Positions 8,034 through 18,380 of a stretch of 47,759 nt of DNA are shown one piece after another (the first letter of the stretch is position 1; each line of letters opens with the position of its first letter). Both the position numbers and the translations under genes were made by a program. Below the pieces are notes generated by a model. That model saw only the letters and a program-made list of their open reading frames with translations, was not told the DNA's origin and searched no databases. The DNA is from an uncultured Bacteroidales bacterium (lineage in GTDB: Bacteria; Bacteroidota; Bacteroidia; Bacteroidales; WCHB1-69). The stretch covers positions 1 to 47,759 of the forward strand of contig ONQE01000003.1 of the NCBI GenBank assembly GCA_900319925.1, written 5' to 3'.

Positions 8034-10901
8034 ATGAAAAAGATAATAGCCCTGTTTGCAATCGTATGCGGCGTATTGTCGCTCCAGGCCCAGATAATCA
8101 CGTTGGGGGTAAGTTCGCAGACCTCCGTGAACGGCTGTGCTGTCTCTGTCTATGACAATGGCGGCCTTAATGGTGACTACAGCCCCAATATGGACAATTA
8201 CATCACCATTTGTTCCAACGACCCGAACAACCACTCCGTGCGGGTGAATCTGAATCTGGCCTCTTTTGACGTGGACTGTTCCGACACGCTGTTTGTCTAT
8301 GACGGCAGCTCCTTCAACGACCCGGTGCTCCTCGTCTTGAACAACTGCACCGCCGATTCCATCACCGCCACCTCGCTGTCAGTCGCGGCCACTGTCTATA
8401 ACACTTCGGGCTGTCTGACCATCCGTTTCAAGACGGACGGCCAGGACGAGGGCGCCGGATTTGCCATCAACACAGACTGCGTGCGTCCCTGCCAGCGCAT
8501 CAATGTGCTGTTTGACGAGACGGCCAGTAACAAGGTTCCACACATGGAGGATGACGGCTATTTCTACCTCGACATGTGTCCGTACGACACCATCCACATG
8601 GTTGTTCACGGTGAATTTCCCGACAACGACTATAGCTATCATCAATCCGATGCCGAATGTACTTTCCATTGGGATATGAGTTGGGAAACCTTCGACACAC
8701 TCGGAGGCAATGCCATTGACTATCAGTTCCCGGAAGGACGAGGCTACGATGTGGCTATCAGCATCTCCGACAGTGCAGGCTGTGAGTCCTATATCCCGTA
8801 CACATTCCGCGTCCGCACATCCTCCAACCCGATTCGTGACGTGCTTGACTTCCCGCCCGTATGCGCCGGCTCTGAAGTGCAGCTTTCAGTGGGTTACGAC
8901 TTCCTCTCCGCCCTGCAGGTCGATACCGTGGGCAGCGAGCAGATTACGGCTCTTTCAGTGTGCGACACCGTCTTCCTGCCCGATGGTATGCCTTGTAATA
9001 ACGGTGTGGAACAACCTGGTCAACTCCAATACTGCTCCTACATATCCCCGGTCACATTCACCAGCTTCTCCCCATCTGCGACCATCCAGTCGGCCAATGA
9101 CATATTGTACGTGCGCGTCAAGCTGGAGCACTCCTGGGTGGGCGACATCTGGATCCGCCTTATCTGTCCTAACCAGAATTATGTGTCCATATTGAAGAAG
9201 TACAATTCCGGTGCGACTTCCTGTGCCAGCGTGATTCCTCAGACAGAATGGGGATGGAACGGATCTGGAACGACAAGCGCTTATTTTGGTGTCCCTGTTG
9301 ACCAGTCTTCGGGATGTAATCCCAACATTAGCTCAAATGTGATGGGCACCCCGTGGAACTATTGCTGGTCCAATGCCACAAACCAGGGTTATGTCTATTC
9401 TAACAATACCTACGTATATACGAATGCTCCCGGCAGCGGATCGATTGATTCTACGAATGTGGCCAACATGACCAATGTGTATCACCCCGATGCCAGTTTC
9501 GCCAATCTGGTCGGCTGTCCGATGAACGGTACCTGGAGTATTGAAGTGATGGATGGCTGGGGCGGTGACAACGGTTGGATGACCGAATGGGAGATGGCCC
9601 TTGACCCCGCCTTGCTGCCCCAGGATTGGTCCTATCAAGTCCTGGTTGACAGCGCTTGGGTGGAAGGCCCCGGTGCCAATGGCCCCACCATCATTCCCGA
9701 CAGCTCCGGTAATATCGTGTACACCATCAAAGTGATGGACGAGCTGGGCTGTGTGTATGATACCGTAAACAACATGGAAGTTGTGGGTCACCCCGAACCG
9801 AACCTCGGCGAGGACTACAACATCTGCTATGGTGACATTACCGTTTTGGCGGCTAACTATGACCAGGCTGGTGCTCAGGGACAGACGACTGTGTACCATT
9901 GGAATACGGGCGACGAAACCGACTCCATCGAGGTCCTCACTGCAGGCCTTTATTCAGTGGATATCACCACCACCAGTGATGAGACGGGCCTTGCCTGCTC
10001 AGGCTCCGATTCCATCAACATCGGAATATTCGAACGACCTGTCATCAACGTGGAGGATCTTGACCTGTCGGGATGTGCCCCGCTGAACCTCCGTATCGAG
10101 AACAATTCCACACCAGAGGATTCCTATTTTGAGTGGTATATCATCGAATATGACGACTTTGGCGGCTCTCGCGTCGCGTATAGCTCTACGGCCAACGATC
10201 CGGTGTTCCAGATCAACGAACCGGGCACCTATTCCCTGTTGATGAAGATGACTACGCCGGACGGATGCACGGATTCCCTCTCGCTCTGGAATTCCATCGT
10301 GGTCAACCCGCAGCCTATCGCCGAGTTCGAGGCTGATCCTGCTATCTCCATGCTCAGCGAGAACGGCGGTGTCGTGAACTTTATCAACTATGCCGACCAA
10401 TCAGTGGTCACTGGTGGCAACGGAAGCTTCTATTGGGATTTCGATGACGGTACCATCGACTCGGTGAATTTTGCTGAGCCGCACACGTTCACCACTTGGG
10501 GCGATTATAACGTGACGCTGCACGTGGAGAGCAATTCAGGTTGCAGCAGCGAGATTACCCATACCATCGTCATCGAGAGCGACCTTATCTTCCCGAATGT
10601 GATTACGCCCAACGGTGACGGTATCAACGACGTTTGGGCCATCGAGAACCTGAACACCAACATCAACCCCGAGGATCCCGACGGCTATCGCAACAACCGT
10701 CTGATGATTTACGACCGCTGGGGCAAAAAGGTGTATGATGCCAAGAACTACGATACCTACGCCAAGGACGGCACGGTCTATCCCGGCGAGCACATCTTCG
10801 ACGGTTCGGGCCTCTCCGACGGCGTCTATTACTACTCTTTCCACTACAAAGGAAAAGCCAAGACCATTACGTTCAACGGCTCCATCACGATTGTGCGATA
10901 G
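8034..10901 (+). CDS. Large secreted protein with P-domain-like and PKD domains and T9SS type B (gliding-type) C-terminal domain
   Basis: 955 residues. The signal peptide is MKKIIALFAIVCGVLSLQAQ. A CUB-like domain follows (about 25-150, with DTLFVYDGSS). A P-domain-like region spans about 325-525, with LYVRVKLEHSWVGDIWIRL and TWSIEVMDGWGGDNG. Ig-like segments follow, then a PKD domain (about 755-845, FYWDFDDGT). The end, from about 850 (FPNVITPNGDGINDVW ... IYDRWGKKVYD ... FNGSITIVR), is the gliding motility-associated C-terminal domain, a T9SS type B signal. In this family the type B signal sends cargo to the cell surface or medium by a route different from type A anchoring. No protease catalytic domain accompanies the P-domain-like region, which is unusual because P domains normally sit next to subtilisin-like enzymes. 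A bidirectional terminator follows. Confidence 0.9.
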   Translation: MKKIIALFAIVCGVLSLQAQIITLGVSSQTSVNGCAVSVYDNGGLNGDYSPNMDNYITICSNDPNNHSVRVNLNLASFDVDCSDTLFVYDGSSFNDPVLLVLNNCTADSITATSLSVAATVYNTSGCLTIRFKTDGQDEGAGFAINTDCVRPCQRINVLFDETASNKVPHMEDDGYFYLDMCPYDTIHMVVHGEFPDNDYSYHQSDAECTFHWDMSWETFDTLGGNAIDYQFPEGRGYDVAISISDSAGCESYIPYTFRVRTSSNPIRDVLDFPPVCAGSEVQLSVGYDFLSALQVDTVGSEQITALSVCDTVFLPDGMPCNNGVEQPGQLQYCSYISPVTFTSFSPSATIQSANDILYVRVKLEHSWVGDIWIRLICPNQNYVSILKKYNSGATSCASVIPQTEWGWNGSGTTSAYFGVPVDQSSGCNPNISSNVMGTPWNYCWSNATNQGYVYSNNTYVYTNAPGSGSIDSTNVANMTNVYHPDASFANLVGCPMNGTWSIEVMDGWGGDNGWMTEWEMALDPALLPQDWSYQVLVDSAWVEGPGANGPTIIPDSSGNIVYTIKVMDELGCVYDTVNNMEVVGHPEPNLGEDYNICYGDITVLAANYDQAGAQGQTTVYHWNTGDETDSIEVLTAGLYSVDITTTSDETGLACSGSDSINIGIFERPVINVEDLDLSGCAPLNLRIENNSTPEDSYFEWYIIEYDDFGGSRVAYSSTANDPVFQINEPGTYSLLMKMTTPDGCTDSLSLWNSIVVNPQPIAEFEADPAISMLSENGGVVNFINYADQSVVTGGNGSFYWDFDDGTIDSVNFAEPHTFTTWGDYNVTLHVESNSGCSSEITHTIVIESDLIFPNVITPNGDGINDVWAIENLNTNINPEDPDGYRNNRLMIYDRWGKKVYDAKNYDTYAKDGTVYPGEHIFDGSGLSDGVYYYSFHYKGKAKTITFNGSITIVR

Positions 10902-10925
10902 GGTAGGGCAAGGCCATAAGAAAAA

Positions 10926-10954
10926 GGGACGTGTTTCGGCACGTCCCTTTTTTT
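10926..10954. terminator. Bidirectional terminator between convergent genes
   Basis: An 8-bp GC-rich stem (10926-10933 with 10940-10947) is followed by seven T on the plus strand and preceded by five A, which read as T on the minus strand. It can end both the T9SS cargo gene (plus) and the prolyl oligopeptidase gene (minus, stop at 10974). Confidence 0.85.
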
Positions 10955-10973
10955 GTTGCTCGATGGAGGATTA

Positions 10974-13103
<2,130 letters not shown>

Positions 13104-13134
13104 TGATATGATTTTTTGATGATGTTCCAAAGTG

Positions 13135-13167
13135 CAAAGATAGTCTTTTTTGAGTAGCAATGTTCAA
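13135..13167 (-). promoter_or_regulatory. Promoter of the prolyl oligopeptidase gene
   Basis: On the minus strand a perfect TATCTTTG -7 element lies at 13142-13135, followed by GC. A TTG lies at 13167-13165, 22 nt upstream, near the usual -33 position. Transcription would start about 25 nt before the chosen ATG, which supports that start. Confidence 0.7.
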
Positions 13168-13239
13168 GGCGTCCACGGCGTCCCGGCCGCGGAAAGCATC
13201 GCCATTACATCGTCCTAACCAAGGGGTTCGCAAGGAGAT

Positions 13240-13325
13240 GCCATACTGTTGCCATACTGATGCCATAGTGTAGCCATACTCTTAAGTATGGCAAGAGTAT
13301 GGCATCAGTATGGCATCACTATGGC
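13240..13325. repeat. Phased array of eight octamers in two opposed sets
   Basis: Four copies of GCCATACT (third copy GCCATAGT) begin at 13240, 13251, 13262 and 13273. Four copies of the complement AGTATGGC (last copy ACTATGGC) begin at 13285, 13296, 13307 and 13318. The step is exactly 11 nt within each set. The two inner copies form an 8-bp stem with loop CTTA. A GCAAGTACTTGC palindrome adjoins at 13324-13335. The array lies between the divergent promoters of the peptidase gene and purL. Confidence 0.9.
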
Positions 13326-13375
13326 AAGTACTTGCGAAGTGCTTGCCATCGGTATGCTTACCCCTAACCCCATAC

Positions 13376-13420
13376 CCCTTAAACCTTAAACCTTAACCCT
13401 TAAACCATAACCATTAACCC
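13376..13420 (+). repeat. Low-complexity CCTTAAA/AACCC tract
   Basis: Imperfect tandem short units of the type CCTTAAA and CATTAACCC run directly up to the purL promoter. A similar ACCTTAACCC fragment precedes the nrdD start. Its function is unknown; it displaces any clear -33 element for purL. Confidence 0.6.
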
Positions 13421-13429
13421 AAAAAAATG

Positions 13430-13437
13430 TATCTTTG
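13430..13437 (+). promoter_or_regulatory. purL promoter -7 element (TATCTTTG)
   Basis: A perfect TAnnTTTG followed by CGC, about 26 nt before the purL ATG. No good TTG was seen at the -33 position, which falls in the CCTTAAA-type repeats. No PurR-like operator or purine riboswitch was recognised. Confidence 0.65.
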
Positions 13438-13463
13438 CGCCGTCTTAAATTTGGAAAGAAATT

Positions 13464-16400
13464 ATGCGTGACGCCCGTATCTTTGTAGAGAAAAAACAGG
13501 GCTTTCAGGTCGAAGCCGACAGTTTGAAAGCCACTTTGAACCAGAACTTTAACCTTAATATCACGAATCTTCGCCACCTGAAGGTCTATGACATCTTCAA
13601 TATAGACGAGGATCTCCTCGCCAAAGCCGAGAAAGTGGTCTTCTCCGAACCCGTGACCGACAACGTGAGCCACGAGTTCCCCTTGGACGGGCTGAAGTAC
13701 TTCGCCGTGGAGTTCCTGCCCGGACAGTTCGACCAGCGTGCCGACAGTGCCATGCAGTGCCTCAAACTGCTGAACCCCAAGACGGAAGCTGTCATCAAGA
13801 GCGCCAACCTCTACGTGATTGAGGGCGAACTGACCGATGAGCAGTGGCTGAAGGTCAAGAAGTTCTGCATCAACGAGGTGGAAGCCCGCGAGAAGGATAT
13901 GGCCCGCCTCGAGCTGACCGAAAACCCTGAAGTTCAGGATGTCCCCATCTACGACGGTTTCAGAACCTGGACGGAAGACCAGCTGCGCGAGTTCCACGGC
14001 AAGATGGGCTTGGCCATGTCATTGGAGGATCTGAAGTTCATCCAGCAATATTTCGCCAACGACGAGAAGCGCGACCCCTCCGACACCGAAATCAAGCTGT
14101 TGGATACCTACTGGAGCGACCACTGCCGCCACACAACCTTCGAGACGGCCATCACGGATATTGACGTTCAAGGTGGAAACATTTACAAAGAGCAGATAGA
14201 GAATGCGTTGCGCGAATACCTCGCCGTGCGCGACGAAATGTACGGCAAGGATACGCAACGGCCCGTGACCCTGATGGACCTGGCCTCCATCAACGGCAAA
14301 TACGAGTACAAGCGCGGCAACCTCCCCGACAAGGAGATTTCCGAGGAGAACAACGCCTGCAGTATCCGTGTGAAGGTTGATGTCGATGGCAAGGAGGAGG
14401 ACTGGCTGCTGATGTACAAGAACGAGACGCACAACCACCCGACGGAGATCGAACCCTTCGGCGGTGCGGCCACCTGCGTGGGCGGTGCCATCCGCGACCC
14501 GCTGAGCGGCCGTAGCTATGTGTACCAGGCATTGCGCGTTACGGGTGCCGGCGATATCAAAGCCCCGATTTCCGCCACCCTGCCCGGCAAGCTCCCGCAG
14601 TCGGTGATCTCCAAGACCGCCGCCGCCGGCTACTCCTCTTACGGTAACCAAATCGGTTTGGCCACCACCTGCGTGCGCGAGATCTATCACCCCGATTACC
14701 AAGCGAAACGTCTGGAAATCGGTGCCGTGGTGGGTGCCGTTCCCGAGAACCAGGTGCGCCGCGAGCGTCCGCTGCCCGGCGACATCATCATCATGTTCGG
14801 TGGCCGTACGGGTCGCGACGGTATCGGAGGCGCCACCGGCTCCTCGAAGGAGCATACGGAGAAGTCGCTCGACACTTGCGCCGCCGAGGTGCAGAAGGGC
14901 AACGCCCCCGAAGAACGCAAAATCCAGCACCTGTTCCGCCGTCCCGAGGTGACGAAGCTTATCAAGAAGTCCAACGACTTCGGCGCGGGCGGCGTCAGCG
15001 TGGCCATCGGCGAGCTGGCCGACGGTCTGGTCATCGACCTGGACACGGTGCGCACGAAATACAAGGGCCTGAACGGCACGGAGGTCGCCATCAGCGAGTC
15101 GCAGGAGCGTATGAGCGTGGTGGTCGCTCCCGAAGACGTGGAGACCTTCTTCCAGTACTGCCGCGAGGAGAACCTGGAGGCGAACATCATCGCCAAGGTG
15201 ACCGACAACAACCGCCTGACGATGACGTGGCGCGGCAAGACCATCGTGGATCTCAGCCGCGACTTTATCAACACCAACGGCGTGCGCCAAAAGGTGACCG
15301 CCAAGATTGCGCCCGTGGGTGATGATGTGTTGAAATCCGCTGACGTTCAAGGGAAAACGATGCAGGAGAAATGGCAAAACTGCCTTACCAATCCGAACGT
15401 GGCTTCCCAAAAGGGTCTTATCGAGATGTTCGACGCCACCATCGGCGCTTCCACGGTGCTGATGCCCTTCGGCGGCAAGGACCAGCTGACCGAGGCACAG
15501 GTGAGCGCGCAGAAACTGCCTGTGCTGCACGGCCATACGAACCTCGCCTCCATCATGGCGTTCGGCTACAACCCCTTCGTCGCCATCCGTTCCCCGTATC
15601 ATGCCGGCGTGTTGGCGGTGTTGGAAGCGATGTCGAAAATCGTGGCGGCCGGTGGCGATTACCACAAGATCCGCTTCACTTTCCAGGAGTATTTCGAGAA
15701 GCTCGGCAAAGAACCCGCCCGCTGGGGCAAACCGCTCTCCGCGCTGTTGGGTGCTTTCTGGATGCAGAAAGCGTTCGGACTTGCTTCGTTGGGCGGCAAG
15801 GACTCTATGAGCGGCACTTTCAAGGATATGCACGTGCCGCCCACCATCGTCTCCTTCGCCATCACCACGGAGAATTCCGCTCACATCATTTCGCCGGAGT
15901 TCAAGCAGAAAGGCAATCATATTTACCTTATCGAAAATAAGTTAGAAAACGATATCCCGAATATTCAACATACGAGCGGGATTTTCGACTTCGTGCGCAA
16001 GCACATTCTGGATCAGACTATCGTCTCTGCTTTCACCCTGCAGTTCGGCGGTGTCGCGGAGGCGTTGGCCAAGATGAGCTTCGGCAACGACTTGGGCTTC
16101 GACATCCAGACGAATAAGGATCTCTTCTCATACGGTTACGGCAGTTTCATCGTGGAGACGACCGAGAAATTGGATGCTCCCTTTGCCATCGAACTCGGCA
16201 AGGTGGCGGATGATTTCGTGGTCAACGGCGAGAAGCTCGACAAGGCGGAACTGCTGAAGGCTTGGCGCGGCTACTACGGCAAGCTCTACCCGCAGACCGC
16301 CCCGAACGAGACCACTTCCGTGGGTGCGGAGTTTGCGCGTAAAGCACAGAACGGTCACTTCGAACCGGCGGTGAAAGTCGGCAAGCCGAAGGTGATTCTG

Positions 16401-17180
16401 CCCGTCTTCCCCGGCACCAACTGCGATTACGATACCGCCAAGGCTTTCGAGGATGCCGGCGCCGAAACCCGCATCCTGGTCTTCAAGAACTTGGACGAGG
16501 CGGCGATTGAGCACTCCATCGACGAGCTGGCGGCGGCCATCCGCGAGTCGCAGATTCTCGCGCTCTCCGGTGGCTTCAGCTTGGGTGACGAGCCCGACGG
16601 CAGCGGCAAGTTCATCGCCAACGTGCTCAACAGCCCGAAGGTGAAAGCGGCCGTTGAGGACCTGCTGGCCCGCAAGTGTCTGGTGCTCGGCATCTGCAAC
16701 GGTTTCCAGGCGCTCGTCAAGTCCGGTCTGCTGCCCTTCGGCAAGCTCGGCGACGTCACGCCCGCATCCCCGACGCTCTACCGCAACAACATCAATAGAC
16801 ACATCTCCCGCATCGTGCGCACCCGCGTGGGCAGCACCAACTCCCCGTGGCTCAGCTCGTTCCGCGAGGGCGACGTCCACCAGATCGCCGTCAGCCACGG
16901 CGAGGGCAAGTTCGTGGTGTCGGAGCAGTTGGCGAAGCAGCTCTTCGAGAACGGACAGGTCGCGTTCCAGTACTGCGACGAGCGTGGCAATGTGAGCATG
17001 GATCCCGAGGACAACCCGAACGGCTCCTTCTACGCCATCGAGGGCATCGTCTCCGACAACGGACTGATTCTCGGCAAGATGGGCCACAGCGAACGCAAAG
17101 GCTGCTACCTCTACAAGAACATCGACGGCAACAAGTGCCAGGACATTTTCGCGAATGCGGTTTCTTATTTCAGGCAATAG
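13464..17180 (+). CDS. purL: Phosphoribosylformylglycinamidine synthase (large, single-chain PurL)
   Basis: 1238 residues, the length of the fused enzyme that does the work of PurS, PurL and PurQ. It converts FGAR, glutamine and ATP to FGAM in de novo purine synthesis in the cytoplasm. The N-terminal PurS-like part is at about 1-150. The two ATP-grasp-like AIR synthase halves cover about 200-960 (LDTYWSDHCRHTTF, KNETHNHPTEIEPFGGAATC, GGKDSMSGTF). The class I glutamine amidotransferase covers about 970-1238 (FPGTNCDYDTAKAFEDAGAE, nucleophile Cys about 1078 in LGICNGFQ, His about 1145 in SHGEGKF). The ATG at 13464 lies shortly after a promoter element. It appears to be a single-gene transcript. 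Confidence 0.97.
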   Translation: MRDARIFVEKKQGFQVEADSLKATLNQNFNLNITNLRHLKVYDIFNIDEDLLAKAEKVVFSEPVTDNVSHEFPLDGLKYFAVEFLPGQFDQRADSAMQCLKLLNPKTEAVIKSANLYVIEGELTDEQWLKVKKFCINEVEAREKDMARLELTENPEVQDVPIYDGFRTWTEDQLREFHGKMGLAMSLEDLKFIQQYFANDEKRDPSDTEIKLLDTYWSDHCRHTTFETAITDIDVQGGNIYKEQIENALREYLAVRDEMYGKDTQRPVTLMDLASINGKYEYKRGNLPDKEISEENNACSIRVKVDVDGKEEDWLLMYKNETHNHPTEIEPFGGAATCVGGAIRDPLSGRSYVYQALRVTGAGDIKAPISATLPGKLPQSVISKTAAAGYSSYGNQIGLATTCVREIYHPDYQAKRLEIGAVVGAVPENQVRRERPLPGDIIIMFGGRTGRDGIGGATGSSKEHTEKSLDTCAAEVQKGNAPEERKIQHLFRRPEVTKLIKKSNDFGAGGVSVAIGELADGLVIDLDTVRTKYKGLNGTEVAISESQERMSVVVAPEDVETFFQYCREENLEANIIAKVTDNNRLTMTWRGKTIVDLSRDFINTNGVRQKVTAKIAPVGDDVLKSADVQGKTMQEKWQNCLTNPNVASQKGLIEMFDATIGASTVLMPFGGKDQLTEAQVSAQKLPVLHGHTNLASIMAFGYNPFVAIRSPYHAGVLAVLEAMSKIVAAGGDYHKIRFTFQEYFEKLGKEPARWGKPLSALLGAFWMQKAFGLASLGGKDSMSGTFKDMHVPPTIVSFAITTENSAHIISPEFKQKGNHIYLIENKLENDIPNIQHTSGIFDFVRKHILDQTIVSAFTLQFGGVAEALAKMSFGNDLGFDIQTNKDLFSYGYGSFIVETTEKLDAPFAIELGKVADDFVVNGEKLDKAELLKAWRGYYGKLYPQTAPNETTSVGAEFARKAQNGHFEPAVKVGKPKVILPVFPGTNCDYDTAKAFEDAGAETRILVFKNLDEAAIEHSIDELAAAIRESQILALSGGFSLGDEPDGSGKFIANVLNSPKVKAAVEDLLARKCLVLGICNGFQALVKSGLLPFGKLGDVTPASPTLYRNNINRHISRIVRTRVGSTNSPWLSSFREGDVHQIAVSHGEGKFVVSEQLAKQLFENGQVAFQYCDERGNVSMDPEDNPNGSFYAIEGIVSDNGLILGKMGHSERKGCYLYKNIDGNKCQDIFANAVSYFRQ

Positions 17181-17230
17181 GCAACGAGAGCCTTTAATAA
17201 TAAGAAACATCTTCCTTAAACAGCCCCGGA

Positions 17231-17367
17231 GGGGCAAAACGCGCGAAGCGCAAATAACCCCACACAAGCGACGAAGGAGCGCAGTGTGGGGTCGGAGAAA
17301 GCCGAAGGGGCAAAACGCGCGAAGCGCAATTAACCCCACATAAGCGACGAAGGAGCGCAATGTGGGG
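17231..17367. repeat. Two copies of a 61-nt intergenic repeat with internal hairpin
   Basis: Copies at 17231-17291 and 17307-17367 differ at only a few positions. Each runs from GGGGCAAAACGCGCGAAGCG to TGTGGGG and contains CCCCACA paired with TGTGGGG around AAGCGACGAAGGAGCGCA. Two of the differences (CACACAAG/CAGTG versus CACATAAG/CAATG) are compensating or stem-tolerant. The 15 nt between copies is also related to the flanks. The pair fills the gap between purL and the DUF151 gene; no promoter was recognised there. Confidence 0.85.
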
Positions 17368-17384
17368 CCGAAAAAACAAAGAAC

Positions 17385-18035
17385 ATGCGAATCAACGATA
17401 TCGAATACATCGAGGTGGAAGTGTTGGATGTGCGGTCGGCGGCGCACGCGAGCGAGGCGTTTTCGCTGATTCTGACCGACAAGTTCAACGCGACGCATTA
17501 CGTGCCCATCATCATCGGGCTCAATGAGGCGCGGGCGATCTTGGGCGAGAAGCACGGGCGGATGCCGCAGCGGCCGCTCACGCACACCCTCTTCGCCGAC
17601 CTGCTCACCGACCACATCCCCGACTACAACCTCGAGTTCGTCTCTATTGACGGTTACCGCGACGGCATCTATTACGCCTCCATCGTCATCCAGGCGCCCA
17701 CGGGCAGCTACTTCGAGGTGGACGCCCGCCCGTCGGACGCGATTGCGATCGCTCTGCACGCCCGCAAGCCCGTCTTCTTCCGCAAGGATCTCTTCGGGGA
17801 GCTCATGCAGGTGGCCCGTGCCGCCAATGAGTATTCGGAACCCCATGAGTTTTCCGGGATCTCCATCCCTCCATCATCCAAAGCAAGCGATGCCGCCACG
17901 GAGTGGGAGACTTTGTCGCTCTCGGAACTCAAGGACCTGCTTCAGGACGCCATCGACGAGGAGAACTACGAGCAGGCTGCCAAGATTCAGGAGGAGATGG
18001 ACAGGCGCAAAGCTCAGGATTCTGCAACTCATTGA
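17385..18035 (+). CDS. Bifunctional nuclease family protein (DUF151) with UvrB/UvrC motif
   Basis: 216 residues. The DUF151/BFN domain occupies about 1-135 (PIIIGLNEARAI, RPLTHTLFADLL, GSYFEVDARPSDAIAIALH). A linker leads to a C-terminal UVR motif at about 180-210 (LKDLLQDAIDEENYEQAAKI, then EEMDRR). This two-part form is standard in Bacteroidota. Plant BFN proteins have DNase and RNase activity; bacterial members are mostly uncharacterised, so the role in nucleic-acid turnover or repair is inferred. The ATG at 17385 lies 18 nt after the second 61-nt repeat. The stop is followed by the nrdD riboswitch leader. Confidence 0.9.
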   Translation: MRINDIEYIEVEVLDVRSAAHASEAFSLILTDKFNATHYVPIIIGLNEARAILGEKHGRMPQRPLTHTLFADLLTDHIPDYNLEFVSIDGYRDGIYYASIVIQAPTGSYFEVDARPSDAIAIALHARKPVFFRKDLFGELMQVARAANEYSEPHEFSGISIPPSSKASDAATEWETLSLSELKDLLQDAIDEENYEQAAKIQEEMDRRKAQDSATH

Positions 18036-18105
18036 TAATCAACAATGTTGATAAGTGTGTTTATAACTATTTCAGCGAGGTTTTAATCCCAAAAAAAGGA
18101 AATTG

Positions 18106-18113
18106 TACTTTTG
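18106..18113 (+). promoter_or_regulatory. Promoter -7 element for the riboswitch-nrdDG transcript (TACTTTTG)
   Basis: It matches TAnnTTTG and is followed by CAGC. The expected start point, six to eight nt downstream, coincides with the first base of the aptamer's P1 stem at 18120, which strongly supports this as the transcript start. The -33 element is poor. Confidence 0.7.
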
Positions 18114-18119
18114 CAGCGG

Positions 18120-18277
18120 TTCAGGTTCTGAACAGATGAAAAGGGAACGCTGTGAGAATCAGCGGCTATACCCGTAGCTGTGAGCTCCGGTTTTGCGCCT
18201 CCTCCAAGATGTCACTGACTTTTTCATGGGTCGGGAAGGCGGAGGAAGGCGGGAGCGAGCCAGAAGACCTGCCTGAA
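18120..18277 (+). promoter_or_regulatory. Cobalamin (B12) riboswitch aptamer upstream of nrdD
   Basis: Conserved boxes occur in order: AAAAGGGAAC (18139-18148), a CCCGTAGCTGTGAGC segment equivalent to the CCCGCNACTGTNA core (from 18171), GTCACTG (18211-18217), TCGGGAAGG (18231-18239), and the B12 box GAGCCAGAAGACCTGCC (18257-18273). P1 is formed by TTCAGG (18120-18125) with CCTGAA (18272-18277). Such aptamers bind adenosylcobalamin-type ligands and usually switch the downstream gene off. The gene controlled is a B12-independent ribonucleotide reductase, a known logic in genomes that also carry the B12-dependent class II enzyme. Confidence 0.93.
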
Positions 18278-18380
18278 ACCGTGTTCGTGGCTTTCGGGAC
18301 TAAGAGCAAACGAGAGTGCAGATATCTGCGTGACCTCTCCCTGAGCTGTTTTTATTAACAACCAAAACCTTAACCCTTTT
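18278..18380 (+). other. Leader between aptamer and nrdD (expression platform, unresolved)
   Basis: It contains a weak hairpin: GAGAG (18312-18316) with CTCTC (18335-18339), with GCAG/CTGC inside. This is followed 10 nt later by GTTTTTATT, which might be an intrinsic terminator formed in the B12-bound state. I could not fold the alternatives by hand, so start-site masking remains possible. A short open frame (18152-18358) crosses it and is not considered coding. Confidence 0.4.

Noticed and set aside
13240..13325. CRISPR array
   Set aside because: Units are 8 nt with 3-nt spacers and half are inverted; there are no cas genes.
17185..17205. Possible terminator after purL (AGGC/GCCT followed by TTAATAA)
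   Set aside because: The stem is only four base pairs and lacks a T tract.
14019..17846. Long minus-strand frames opposite purL (14019-15920 and 16128-17846)
   Set aside because: They mirror a canonical purL. The second also crosses the 61-nt repeats and the DUF151 gene, which no single real gene would.
18152..18358. Small ORF of 68 codons upstream of nrdD
   Set aside because: It lies across the cobalamin aptamer and expression platform; the conserved RNA boxes explain the sequence better.
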